From contig NZ_JACHEB010000002.1 in the NCBI RefSeq assembly GCF_014201335.1, positions 434,001-498,000 of the forward strand: a stretch of DNA of 64,000 nucleotides, read 5' to 3'. The notes under the pieces are model-generated. The model did not search any database and was not told the DNA's origin. It saw only the letters and a program-made list of their open reading frames with translations. Of this stretch, positions 9,649 to 17,991 are shown one piece after another. Each line of letters begins with the position of its first letter. Position 1 is the first letter of the stretch. The stretch comes from Tunturiibacter gelidiferens. Its GTDB lineage: Bacteria > Acidobacteriota > Terriglobia > Terriglobales > Acidobacteriaceae. A program made the position numbers and the translations under genes.

Positions 9649-11487
9649 TTACTCGGCTTTACCTAGAGTTTTGTCTTTATAGGCCTTCTGCAGAACAAAA
9701 AATGCCTGTTTCTTGACCCCCTGATCGGAGACAAGACCTTTGCGGTTGAAGTTGTCCTGCAGCCCCGGATTGACGCGGCGGGCAGAACGGAAGTCCATCA
9801 AGAGCCAGGGACTTGTGCCGCGTAGTTGAGGGATCTTATTCAGCATCGCAATCTGATGACGATAGATCTCTGCCTGATACTCCTCAGTCCAAAGCGCGGG
9901 ATGAATATCGCCGGAAGGCGCGTGGTTACCGGCTTTTGCATCGCCTCCCCACTCGCTCATGATCAGGGGCTTGTCGTAACGAATGTCCCATGTGGTGGTA
10001 TCGGCCCCCTCCGCATGTTGCTCATACCATCCGATGTACTCGTTGACGCCGATAACATCAAGCGCTTTGCCCAGCGGGTCGTCGACGATCTTGTTCGAGC
10101 CAGCCGCGGTCTTTTCCGTCCGGACAAGAAGTGCGGCGGTGACAAGACGAGTCGGGTCAAGCTGATGTGCGAGATCAACCATCGCCGTGAGGTATTTGGT
10201 ACGAGCCTCAGTGTTTGGCGTCTCATTCGCAACCGACCACAAAATAATAGAAGCCTTGTCGCGATCACGGCGAATCATCTCCGCGAGTTGCTGTTTAGAT
10301 TTCGCGAGAACAGCGGGGTTATCGAACCGCAGGGCCCAGTAGTCTGGGATCTCTGCCCAGACCATTAGGCCGAGGCGATCGGCGGCGCGGGTCATACGTT
10401 CATCATGAGGATAATGCGCGAGGCGGACGTAGTTGCAGCCTAGTTCTTTCGCCCAGCCCAGAAGAGTCTCGACGTCCTTTTCGGAATAGGCCCGGCCGGT
10501 GCGATAGGGCGCCTCGGCGTGAATGGAGATTCCGCGAAGAAAAACAGGCCGGCCATTCAGCAGGATCTGAGTGCCGCGAGTTTCGATGGTGCGGAAGCCG
10601 ATATTATCTTCGATCCTATCCGGGCCCGAAGAGATTTCAACCGTATAGAGCTTGGGATTGTCGGGCGACCATAGGCTGACGGACTTCGCAGGGATGCTGA
10701 CGGCCGCACGCGAGTTCGCGTCGATAGTGGATTCGACTTTGGCTTGAAGTTCAGGAATCGTCACGGTGACCGGAGTGCCCGGAGACGCGCCTTCGACGTG
10801 GACATAGCCTTCGATAATTGAGTGGTCGTTCTTGCTCAGATGGAGATCGTAGTCATCGATGAACTGAGTGGGGACGGTGACGAGTGAGACATCGCGAGTG
10901 AGGCCGCCATAGTTCCACCAGTCGGTCTGGAGCGTGGGGACTCCGTCCGCAATGCGAGTGCTGTCGACCGAGAGGACGACAAAGTTGTTGCCGTCGTGGA
11001 GAGCGGCGGTGATATCACAGTCAAAGGGGGTAAAGCCGCCCTCGTGCTCACAGATTTTTTTTGTGTTTACCCAGACAACGGTGCGATAGTTGGCGGCGCC
11101 GACGTGTAGGAAGGTACGAGTGTTCGGAGCGGCAGTGTGCTGAAAGTCTTTCTCGTACCAGATGGGGCCTTCGTAATAGAGAAGTTCGGGGCGTTGCGTG
11201 TTCCAATCGCCAGGAACGCGAAGTGTGGGGGCGTTAGCGAAGTTGTAGTCCTGCGGATTGCCATTCGGGTCAAAGGGTGCGTTCATGAAAAAGCCATCTT
11301 TGCGCAGTTGCTGATGCAGGTTGTAGAGGCCCGTCGAATACTGGTCGACGATAGTGTGCCATTCGCCGTTGAGCGATGTGGCAGGGCGGTGGTCGATATC
11401 GACCAGCAGCGTAGTCCCTGTGGTCTGGGCATACATGGGCACTGCGAGAAGCACTGAGAAGACAAGTGTGCAGATTGCGGATTGCAT
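9649..11487 (-). CDS. Exported glycoside hydrolase family 2 enzyme (beta-glucuronidase-like)
   Basis: This enzyme probably hydrolyses a beta-glycosidic bond in a plant or microbial polysaccharide outside the cytoplasm. A signal peptide (about residues 1-20, ending MYAQ) is followed by a jelly-roll sugar-binding domain (about 30-200), an immunoglobulin-like domain (about 205-300) and a TIM barrel (about 305-600). The family 2 signature NYVRLAHYPHDERM is present. Likely acid/base is Glu422 in SVANETP and likely nucleophile is Glu512 in MSEWGG. Length (612) fits beta-glucuronidases better than the longer beta-galactosidases, but specificity cannot be read from sequence. GGAGAA lies 8-9 nt before the ATG. 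It is monocistronic, with a terminator after it. Confidence 0.9.
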   Translation of the reverse strand: MQSAICTLVFSVLLAVPMYAQTTGTTLLVDIDHRPATSLNGEWHTIVDQYSTGLYNLHQQLRKDGFFMNAPFDPNGNPQDYNFANAPTLRVPGDWNTQRPELLYYEGPIWYEKDFQHTAAPNTRTFLHVGAANYRTVVWVNTKKICEHEGGFTPFDCDITAALHDGNNFVVLSVDSTRIADGVPTLQTDWWNYGGLTRDVSLVTVPTQFIDDYDLHLSKNDHSIIEGYVHVEGASPGTPVTVTIPELQAKVESTIDANSRAAVSIPAKSVSLWSPDNPKLYTVEISSGPDRIEDNIGFRTIETRGTQILLNGRPVFLRGISIHAEAPYRTGRAYSEKDVETLLGWAKELGCNYVRLAHYPHDERMTRAADRLGLMVWAEIPDYWALRFDNPAVLAKSKQQLAEMIRRDRDKASIILWSVANETPNTEARTKYLTAMVDLAHQLDPTRLVTAALLVRTEKTAAGSNKIVDDPLGKALDVIGVNEYIGWYEQHAEGADTTTWDIRYDKPLIMSEWGGDAKAGNHAPSGDIHPALWTEEYQAEIYRHQIAMLNKIPQLRGTSPWLLMDFRSARRVNPGLQDNFNRKGLVSDQGVKKQAFFVLQKAYKDKTLGKAE

Positions 11488-11640
11488 GAAGTGTTCTCCG
11501 GTCGTGGTGCGCGGTTGGTGCGAGCGCTATGAAGGCCATAATACTTCGGTCTCTGAACATTGCTTGGTCATGTGCGAACCAGCTACGAGGCAATTGCCAA
11601 ATGCGAGTGCTCTTTCATTGATGTGCGAACGGAAATGTTG

Positions 11641-14600
11641 CTAGGCCGAAACGGGGGTATCGACCTCGGCCCACGGAAGAAAGAGGGAGAAGATGGTGCC
11701 GTGGTGGATGGGGTGTTCGCTGCTGCGGTACGTGAGCTTGCCTTGGTGCCGAGTAACGATGCCGGCAGAGATCCACAGGCCAAGTCCCGTGCCGTTGAGG
11801 TCTTTGGTTGTATAAAAGGGCTCGAAGAGACGGGCCTTCACGGTAGGAGACATGCCGTGGCCGGTGTCGACGATGGTTATACGAATTCCATGGCGAGGCT
11901 CCTGGTAATCGGTTGAGTAATCGGTGGCGTCGTGGGCGCGAACGATCAGGCGGCCGCCGCCAGGACGCATTGCATCGATCGCGTTGGCGATGAGATTGTT
12001 GAGCACCTGGCGAATGTCGTTTTCGAAGCAAAGGATGGTCGTGCTGGTGGCATATCTCGCGTCGACCTGGATATGCGAGTTGGCGAGCCGACCCTGATAA
12101 AGATTGAGGACGGCATCGACGAGATCGGCTGCGCTGACGTGGGTGGCGCGGACAGCCTGGCGATGGAAACGCAGGGTCTGTGTGGCAATCTGGCAGACGC
12201 GGGAGAGCTCACTCTGTGCAGTCTGGAGGTACTGCCGGGTCGACTCGGGAAGGTCCTCAGACAGGGCGATAAGGTAGAGGAGGTTGGTGATGGCCTCGAG
12301 CGGGTTATTAATCTCATGCGAGATGGAGCTGGCGAGCCTGCCGACGGCCGCAAGCTTTTCGCTTTGGATGAGAGCAGCTTCAGCTTTCCTCTGATGCGTG
12401 ACCTCGAGGACGACCGCAGCGATGGCCTCGACCGAGCCGTCCGCAGCAAAGACCGGTGAGTAGCTGACGTTGAAGGTGCGTTGTTCGCCGGGACGACCAG
12501 GCAGGTCGCCGTGCAGGAGATTGCTGCGAACCGGCCGGCCTGAAGCGGCCGTCTGGAGAAGTTCCTTGAGACCCGGAAGTTTGACGATATCGGTAATCAC
12601 CTGGCCGAGAATCTTCTCCCTGGGAAGTCCGATGATCTCGACCTGACGATCATTGACGCGGAGATAGCGAAGTGTGGCGGCGTCGAAGAGAGCGAGGCCC
12701 ACAGGAGCAGTCTGATAGATCGACTCAAGTTCGGCGCGCTGGCGTTCCGTCTCCTCCTGTCGCTTCTGGAGGGTTTCAGCGAACGTCTTGCGATCGTCGA
12801 TGTCGATAGCAACGCCGAGCCAGTGGAGAATCTTTCCCGAGTCATCGCGGACGGCCTGCGCGCGGAGCCACCACCAACGAGAGAGGCCATCCTTGGCGCG
12901 AATAAGACGGGCTTCGAGATCGTACTCCGTTCCTGTGGCGACCGAGTGCGTCCAGGCCTCCAAGGCTTGCTGCCGGTCTTCGTGGTGGAAAGCCGTTAGC
13001 CAGTTGAGGCCATTGAGAGTTTCGATGGTGAGTCCGGTGTAATCGAGAAATCCCTGGTTAGCATAGGTAATGCTGCCGTCTGGCGCGCCCATCCAGATGG
13101 CTTGCGGGTTGAGGTCGGCAAGGACGCGGTAACGCGCTTCGCTGGTTACAAGGGCTTCTTCATTCTTTTTCCGTTCGGTAATGTCGATCGTGAGGCCCCG
13201 AAGACTGGCAGGCTTGCCGCCGACGGAGATGATCTGGCCACGATTCTCAATCCACAGAAAGCGACCATCCGCGGCCTGTACCTGACACTCCACAACAATC
13301 ATGTGCCCCGTTTCAACGGCGGCTTGCACGGCAGCAGCGATTGTGGGGAGATATTCAGGAAGAAGAATGTTTCTAAAGGCGCGGGAGTCGGGGATGTCGG
13401 CCAAAGGATGGCCGAATACGGGATAAGAGCCTGCCCCGTAGATGGCTTTGCCGGTCGCGTAGTCCACGTCCCAGGTAGCGGCACGAGCGGTCTGCTGCAC
13501 CGAAGCGAGAAGATCCTGCTGTCGCTTGAGAACCTGATCCGATTGACGGCGGGCGGTGATGTCGCGGAAAAAGAGGACGATGCCATCGTCGTAAGGACGG
13601 CATTGAATCGAGAGCCAGAGATTGAACGGCTCGGGGTAGAAGGCCTCGAACTCGCCCGTGATACCTTCGTCCATCGCTCGATGGTAGTGATAGCGGAACT
13701 CGCTGTGGCGTTGAGCAGCCGCAGGAAACTCCTCCCAGAGATTCTTTCCGAGTAGCTCGCCCACGGGGCTGAGCAGTTCCCGGGCACGGCGATTGAGATA
13801 GGTGAAGTTCCAATCATGGTTGAGGCTTACGACCGCGTCAGTAGTGATCTCGAGAACCTGGCGGAGCTGACGAGCGGCTGCGGCGCGAAGCAGCTCCGCG
13901 CCTTTGCGATCGGTGATATCGCTTGAGAAGATGATGATGCCGTCTTCGAAGGGACGAGCGGAGACTCGAAACCAGATATCTAGCGGTTCGGGATAGTAGG
14001 CCTCGAACTCGGTGGCGATTCGCCGCTCCATGGTGGTGCGATAGTGAGATCGAAAGGGCTCCCTCTGGTTGGAGGGGAACCGCTCCCAGAGATTCTCGCC
14101 GATAAGATTATCGGTTTTGAGAACGCTGAGTGCCGCGCGATTCGCGAAGGTGCAGATCCAGTTGCGATTGATGCAGACGATCGAGTCCGGAGAGGCATCG
14201 AAGATCAGTTGCAGCTGTTGAACGGCAGAGTCGCGAAGAGACTCGGCGCGCTTGCGGTCGGTGACGTCGCGATAATAGAGCGCCACGCCCTCTTCGGTCG
14301 GCAGGATATGCACATCGATCCAGACATCGAAGGGCGCGTAAAAGTGCTCGATATGCTGCGGCTCGCGCATCTGCATGGCAGAGCGATAGGCGCGTTCAAG
14401 AGCTGTGCCGACCGTCTCAGGAAAGAGCTGCCAGTGGGTTTTGGTGTGGATATCGGATGGCTTGATGCGGCTGATCCGAACCGCTTCCGCATTGGCATAC
14501 GTGATGACCCAGTTACGGTCGAAGCAGAGGACGGCCTCTGGCAGCAGCGAGACCAGGCGCGCGAGGTTGTCGTTCTCGGCATCGCTCTCACGCCGGAACT

Positions 14601-14652
14601 GAGCGCGGCGGTTGAGAGTGACAGGCGCTTTGGTGACGATCGAGTCAGACAT
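11641..14652 (-). CDS. Soluble sensor histidine kinase with six PAS domains
   Basis: A 1003-residue kinase that should autophosphorylate on histidine in response to signals bound by its PAS domains. It has no signal peptide or membrane segment, so it senses in the cytoplasm. Approximate order: three related PAS domains (28-135, 141-260, 262-383), then three more (388-505, 512-635, 647-770), a HisKA domain with SISHEINNPLEAI, and an ATPase domain with N box NLIANAIDAM, G1 DTGHGM, F box FEPFYTT and G2 GTGLGL. All kinase boxes are intact. The first three PAS domains look like internal duplications (FEAYYPEPLDIW against FEAFYPEPFNLW). No response regulator is adjacent, so it is an orphan and its signal is unknown. 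Confidence 0.93.
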   Translation of the reverse strand: MSDSIVTKAPVTLNRRAQFRRESDAENDNLARLVSLLPEAVLCFDRNWVITYANAEAVRISRIKPSDIHTKTHWQLFPETVGTALERAYRSAMQMREPQHIEHFYAPFDVWIDVHILPTEEGVALYYRDVTDRKRAESLRDSAVQQLQLIFDASPDSIVCINRNWICTFANRAALSVLKTDNLIGENLWERFPSNQREPFRSHYRTTMERRIATEFEAYYPEPLDIWFRVSARPFEDGIIIFSSDITDRKGAELLRAAAARQLRQVLEITTDAVVSLNHDWNFTYLNRRARELLSPVGELLGKNLWEEFPAAAQRHSEFRYHYHRAMDEGITGEFEAFYPEPFNLWLSIQCRPYDDGIVLFFRDITARRQSDQVLKRQQDLLASVQQTARAATWDVDYATGKAIYGAGSYPVFGHPLADIPDSRAFRNILLPEYLPTIAAAVQAAVETGHMIVVECQVQAADGRFLWIENRGQIISVGGKPASLRGLTIDITERKKNEEALVTSEARYRVLADLNPQAIWMGAPDGSITYANQGFLDYTGLTIETLNGLNWLTAFHHEDRQQALEAWTHSVATGTEYDLEARLIRAKDGLSRWWWLRAQAVRDDSGKILHWLGVAIDIDDRKTFAETLQKRQEETERQRAELESIYQTAPVGLALFDAATLRYLRVNDRQVEIIGLPREKILGQVITDIVKLPGLKELLQTAASGRPVRSNLLHGDLPGRPGEQRTFNVSYSPVFAADGSVEAIAAVVLEVTHQRKAEAALIQSEKLAAVGRLASSISHEINNPLEAITNLLYLIALSEDLPESTRQYLQTAQSELSRVCQIATQTLRFHRQAVRATHVSAADLVDAVLNLYQGRLANSHIQVDARYATSTTILCFENDIRQVLNNLIANAIDAMRPGGGRLIVRAHDATDYSTDYQEPRHGIRITIVDTGHGMSPTVKARLFEPFYTTKDLNGTGLGLWISAGIVTRHQGKLTYRSSEHPIHHGTIFSLFLPWAEVDTPVSA

Positions 14653-14676
14653 AGCGGCAAAGGTACCGACGAAGCT

Positions 14677-15387
14677 TCATCTTACAGAGGAATCGTTGAT
14701 TGACACAGATGCTTCTGCTTGCAATGGAAGACGCGCTTCGAGTTGGTCGATCCGTGACTTCAGGGTTTCGAGGGCAGCCGACAGATTCGTAATTTCAGTC
14801 TCCAGTTGAGCTAGGCGCTGGCTTGAGCTCGCGGGCGCCTCGGCTCGCTCGACGGGGTAAGCGGCGAGGTCGGGCGAGGCCCCAAGAAGATGGGCGTAGC
14901 GGGCCTCCCGTGAGCCGGGCTGGCGAGGGAGGATCGTTACGAGCGGTCCGGTGGCCTCGGGCGTCCCCTCACTCATTGACGGGCGAGCGGAAAGGCGTTC
15001 CAGAGTGGACTGGACGGCGGTAAGGTCATCAAAAGTATAGAGGCGGTCGGCCCGGCTCCGGAGTTCTCCCGGAGTCTGGGGCCCGCGCAGCATCAGGAGG
15101 CAGATCACTGCGGTCTCGTCTCGCCGGAGGTTGAGGACCGTGCGGACGCGATGCTCGTACTTGGGAACCCGGGCGTCGCGGACCGGGTTGGTGAAGGCGA
15201 GGTCTTCGAGTGTGTGAAGCGCCTGCCGCACCTCTTCTTCGCTGAGTTCGAGGACAGGGTCGCGGCTGGACCGCTGATTGCACGCGTTGACCAAGGCGTT
15301 GAGCGAGAGGGGATAGTTCTCGGGCGTTGTGATTTCTTTTTCGATGAGCGAGCCGAGGACGCGAAGCTGAATGGGGTCGAGCTGCAT
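14677..15387 (-). CDS. YceH family protein (UPF0502/DUF480)
   Basis: A 236-residue member of the YceH family: two winged-helix-like domains of unknown cellular role. The diagnostic N-terminus LGSLIEKEITTPENYPLSLN and the following NACNQRSSRDPV are present, as is the second-domain segment CLLMLRGPQTPGELRSRADRLY. The C-terminus ends in a predicted coiled coil (about residues 185-220), where family members are often shorter. It lies 24 nt upstream of the histidine kinase on the same strand, so the two may be co-transcribed. The family call is firm; the function is not known. Confidence 0.9.
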   Translation of the reverse strand: MQLDPIQLRVLGSLIEKEITTPENYPLSLNALVNACNQRSSRDPVLELSEEEVRQALHTLEDLAFTNPVRDARVPKYEHRVRTVLNLRRDETAVICLLMLRGPQTPGELRSRADRLYTFDDLTAVQSTLERLSARPSMSEGTPEATGPLVTILPRQPGSREARYAHLLGASPDLAAYPVERAEAPASSSQRLAQLETEITNLSAALETLKSRIDQLEARLPLQAEASVSINDSSVR

Positions 15388-15442
15388 GTCTATTAGGGTG
15401 CCATACCCAGGGTTGGCTTGGCTCGGCTGATAATAAAGAACT

Positions 15443-16369
15443 ATGACAGTCGATCGGTTACCGTTTTTCGATGAAGGCCAGGTGAGAGCAGTGCTCTCTT
15501 ATGACGATCTGATTCCCGTGATCCGTCAGGCACTGATGGATTTTTCTGCCGGGCGAGCGGTGCAGCCGCTGCGAACCGTGATGTCCCTGGCCGCTCACAC
15601 AGGTTGGTTTGCGGTAATGCCAGCCGTATATAGGGGCGTAATGGGCGCGAAGATGGTCACGTTTTACCCCGGGAACGCCGATAAAGGTATGCATACGCAT
15701 CAGGCAGTGATTCAGCTGTTTCGTGCGGATACGGGCGAACCGGTGGCCATCATGGACGGCCGGCTGATCACTGAGATGAGGACGGCGGCGGTATCGGCCG
15801 TAGCTGTTGACCTGTTAGCGCCGGTCGATGCGAAAGTGCTGGGGATTCTAGGCAGCGGAGTTCAAGCCCGCTCTCACGTTCAGGCACTCTCGCGAGTTCG
15901 GAAGTTTGAGGAGATCCGGGTTTGGAGCCGCATGGATGGCAACGCGAGAAGGTTCGCTGAGGAGGTTGGAGCACAAGTGACGACGGCGGAAGAGGCAGTG
16001 TCCGGAGCGGACGTAGTGCTGACACTGACAAGTTCGCCGGAGCCGGTTCTGTTTGGACGGTGGCTGAAGAAGGACGCGATGGTTTGCGCAATAGGAGCCG
16101 TGACGCCGAATCGCAGGGAACTCGATGACGAGGCCATGCGCGGAGCGGTAGTGGTGGAATCCCGAGAAGCAGCTCTGCGTGAGCCCGGGGATATCCTGCT
16201 GGCAAAGGCCGAGGTGAGTGCTGAGATCGGAGAGTTATTGCAGGGAAAGCAGTTGGATAGAAGAGATCGACCAGTGGTGTTCAAATCGGTCGGGATCGCG
16301 ATCGAAGATATAGCATCGGCGAAACTGGTTTACGACCGGATCTCTGGAGGCGATAGCGGTAAGTATTGA
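15443..16369 (+). CDS. Ornithine cyclodeaminase / mu-crystallin family protein
   Basis: A 308-residue NAD(P)-dependent enzyme of the family that includes ornithine cyclodeaminase, alanine dehydrogenase and ketimine reductases. The signatures GAKMVTFYPGN and MDGRLITEMRTAAVSAVA (substrate pocket) and the nucleotide-binding GILGSGVQARSHVQAL are clear. The family has several activities that cannot be separated by sequence alone; amino-acid or ketimine metabolism in the cytoplasm is expected. It stands alone, divergent from the YceH gene 55 bp away, so the two promoters lie in that short gap. Confidence 0.88.
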   Translation: MTVDRLPFFDEGQVRAVLSYDDLIPVIRQALMDFSAGRAVQPLRTVMSLAAHTGWFAVMPAVYRGVMGAKMVTFYPGNADKGMHTHQAVIQLFRADTGEPVAIMDGRLITEMRTAAVSAVAVDLLAPVDAKVLGILGSGVQARSHVQALSRVRKFEEIRVWSRMDGNARRFAEEVGAQVTTAEEAVSGADVVLTLTSSPEPVLFGRWLKKDAMVCAIGAVTPNRRELDDEAMRGAVVVESREAALREPGDILLAKAEVSAEIGELLQGKQLDRRDRPVVFKSVGIAIEDIASAKLVYDRISGGDSGKY

Positions 16370-16559
16370 TGCAGATTCGTTTACGTAGCGACACAAGGCA
16401 AAGAACGGATCGGAGGACAGGTTCGTAAGTATGACACTAAAGTTACAGAAACGATATCGGCGCATTTGGATGGGTTCTATAAACTAGAAGAAGGAAATGA
16501 CAAATTGCGAAGCGCATTTGTTGGTGCGCATTCGAACACTGGAAGCTCGGAGAGTCTGA

Positions 16560-17333
16560 ATGCAGAGATCGCACGCTAAGGGCGTTGCAGCGGTTGTCGC
16601 CATCATGACGGTTCTATTTGGGATGAGTGGGTCGTCCTGGGCCCGGAGCGTGCGGACACGTGTCCACGCCGGCTTGCATAGTTCCATGCGAACCCCGTCG
16701 CGGACGAAGACGCATCCGGTGGCGATTACTGGCGAAGAAGTTGTGGCTGGAGTAATGCCGGACGAACTCTCCTCAGGAACGGCCTCAGGTGAGCTGCCCG
16801 ACGACGGAAAGCCTTATCAGCTGCGGATGACGAATCTGCACACCGGCGAGAGTCTGGATGTGGTCTATAGGATCGGCGATACCTATGTGCCCGAGGCGCT
16901 GGAGAAGCTGGATTACTTTTTGCGCGATCACTACACGCAGGACGTGGTTCACTACGAGCCGAAAGAGTTTGATGTACTGCACGCTATGATGTCGCGGCTG
17001 GGGCGGGTAAATGGCATCATCCAGGTGGTCTGCGGGTATAGGACTCCCGAAACCAATGAGGCGCTGCGGCATGCGTCTGTGAAGACCGGAGTCGCCGAAC
17101 ATAGTCAGCACATGGAAGGTCATGCGATCGATCTTCGCGTCCCGGGAGTTTCGACGGTGCAGGTGCGGAATACGGCCCTCTCGCTCCGCGCAGGCGGGGT
17201 AGGATACTATCCTGTCTCGCAGTTCGTCCACGTGGATGTAGGGCCCGTGCGTGAATGGGCATTCGGCGTCACACCTCGCAAGCCAGCCCGGCGGGTTCAT
17301 AGTGCTCACTCAGGAACCGTTACCGGCGAATAA
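16560..17333 (+). CDS. YcbK-like exported peptidase (DUF882, M15 fold)
   Basis: Related to E. coli YcbK/MepK, a periplasmic endopeptidase that cleaves peptidoglycan cross-links. An N-terminal signal (about residues 1-29, ending SWA) is followed by a low-complexity linker to about 75 and the DUF882/M15 domain (about 85-235). Metal-site motifs HSQHMEGHAIDLR and FVHVDVG are intact. The basic C-terminal tail (KPARRVHSAHSG) may help wall or membrane contact. GGAGAG lies 6 nt before the ATG. The 190-bp gap before it holds no gene I can support. A hairpin terminator follows at 17353. Confidence 0.88.
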   Translation: MQRSHAKGVAAVVAIMTVLFGMSGSSWARSVRTRVHAGLHSSMRTPSRTKTHPVAITGEEVVAGVMPDELSSGTASGELPDDGKPYQLRMTNLHTGESLDVVYRIGDTYVPEALEKLDYFLRDHYTQDVVHYEPKEFDVLHAMMSRLGRVNGIIQVVCGYRTPETNEALRHASVKTGVAEHSQHMEGHAIDLRVPGVSTVQVRNTALSLRAGGVGYYPVSQFVHVDVGPVREWAFGVTPRKPARRVHSAHSGTVTGE

Positions 17334-17352
17334 AGTGCAAGGTTGAATATGC

Positions 17353-17374
17353 AAGGGCTCCGGAGCCCTTTTGT
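17353..17374 (+). terminator. Rho-independent terminator of the YcbK-like gene
   Basis: AAGGGCTCCGGAGCCCTT is a perfect 18-bp palindrome at 17353-17370, followed by TTTTGTTT. The T run also supplies the -35 element of the next gene's promoter. Confidence 0.75.
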
Positions 17375-17399
17375 TTGTGCGCGGTGGGTTGGCTATACT
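17371..17399 (+). promoter_or_regulatory. Sigma-70 promoter, probably giving a leaderless mRNA
   Basis: TTGTTT (17371-17376) and TATACT (17394-17399) are separated by 17 bp. The ATG of the HEAT-like gene is at 17407, about where transcription should start, and no ribosome binding site precedes it. The -35 box overlaps the tail of the preceding terminator. Confidence 0.6.
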
Positions 17400-17406
17400 T
17401 CGCCGC

Positions 17407-17943
17407 ATGGAGTCTCTGCGGCGACAACTCAGAGGGCCAAAGTGGGGTCTGCACCTTGCCCGAAAGATCGCTGAGAAGATCGGCACGGACAAGTTCGCAG
17501 TTCGGGCATTGGTGAGAGAACTGTTCGACGGCGAGATCGAGGTGCGGAAGCGCGCGGCGGACGTAGCTAGGCGCATTACAGAAGCCGATGGCAGCCTGCT
17601 GGAGCCCTACGCCGACGAGTTTGCCGGATTGCTGGAGACTCTGCCGGTGGAGGAGTCGCGGACGCGGTGGCATCTGGGATTGGTGGTGCCGCGGGTAGCG
17701 TGCACGTGTGCGCAGCGATTGCGGGCGGCTTGGACGATGTCATTGCTGGCCGAGGATGAGAGCAACGTGGTGCGGTGCTCGGCCGTGGAGGGGATGGGGC
17801 TACTGGCGTTGCAAGAGCCTTCGTTGCGGGATGAGGCGGAGGAGATGGTGGAGAGGTATCTGCGCGAGGGGACGGTGGCAATGAAGAGCAGAGCGCGGGG
17901 GGTGCAACGGAGTTGGACGAGAGCGGAGCAGAAGAAGAGATGA
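17407..17943 (+). CDS. HEAT-repeat-like helical protein, function unknown
   Basis: A 178-residue all-helical protein. Repeating alpha-alpha units (ALVRELFDGEIEVRKRAADVARRI, continued by VVRCSAVEGMGLLAL and SRARGVQRSW) resemble HEAT or Armadillo-type scaffolds that bind proteins or nucleic acid; no catalytic motif is visible. The ATG at 17407 is preferred over an in-frame start 36 nt upstream because the promoter's predicted start point coincides with it. The last residues are Lys/Arg-rich. Codons 105-130 or so are repeated in a decayed fragment at 19470-19643, on the other side of the transporter gene. Confidence 0.75.
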   Translation: MESLRRQLRGPKWGLHLARKIAEKIGTDKFAVRALVRELFDGEIEVRKRAADVARRITEADGSLLEPYADEFAGLLETLPVEESRTRWHLGLVVPRVACTCAQRLRAAWTMSLLAEDESNVVRCSAVEGMGLLALQEPSLRDEAEEMVERYLREGTVAMKSRARGVQRSWTRAEQKKR

Positions 17944-17991
17944 TGTCGCAGAGATGATCGTGGCGTTACTCAATTTTCGTAAAATAGAGGG

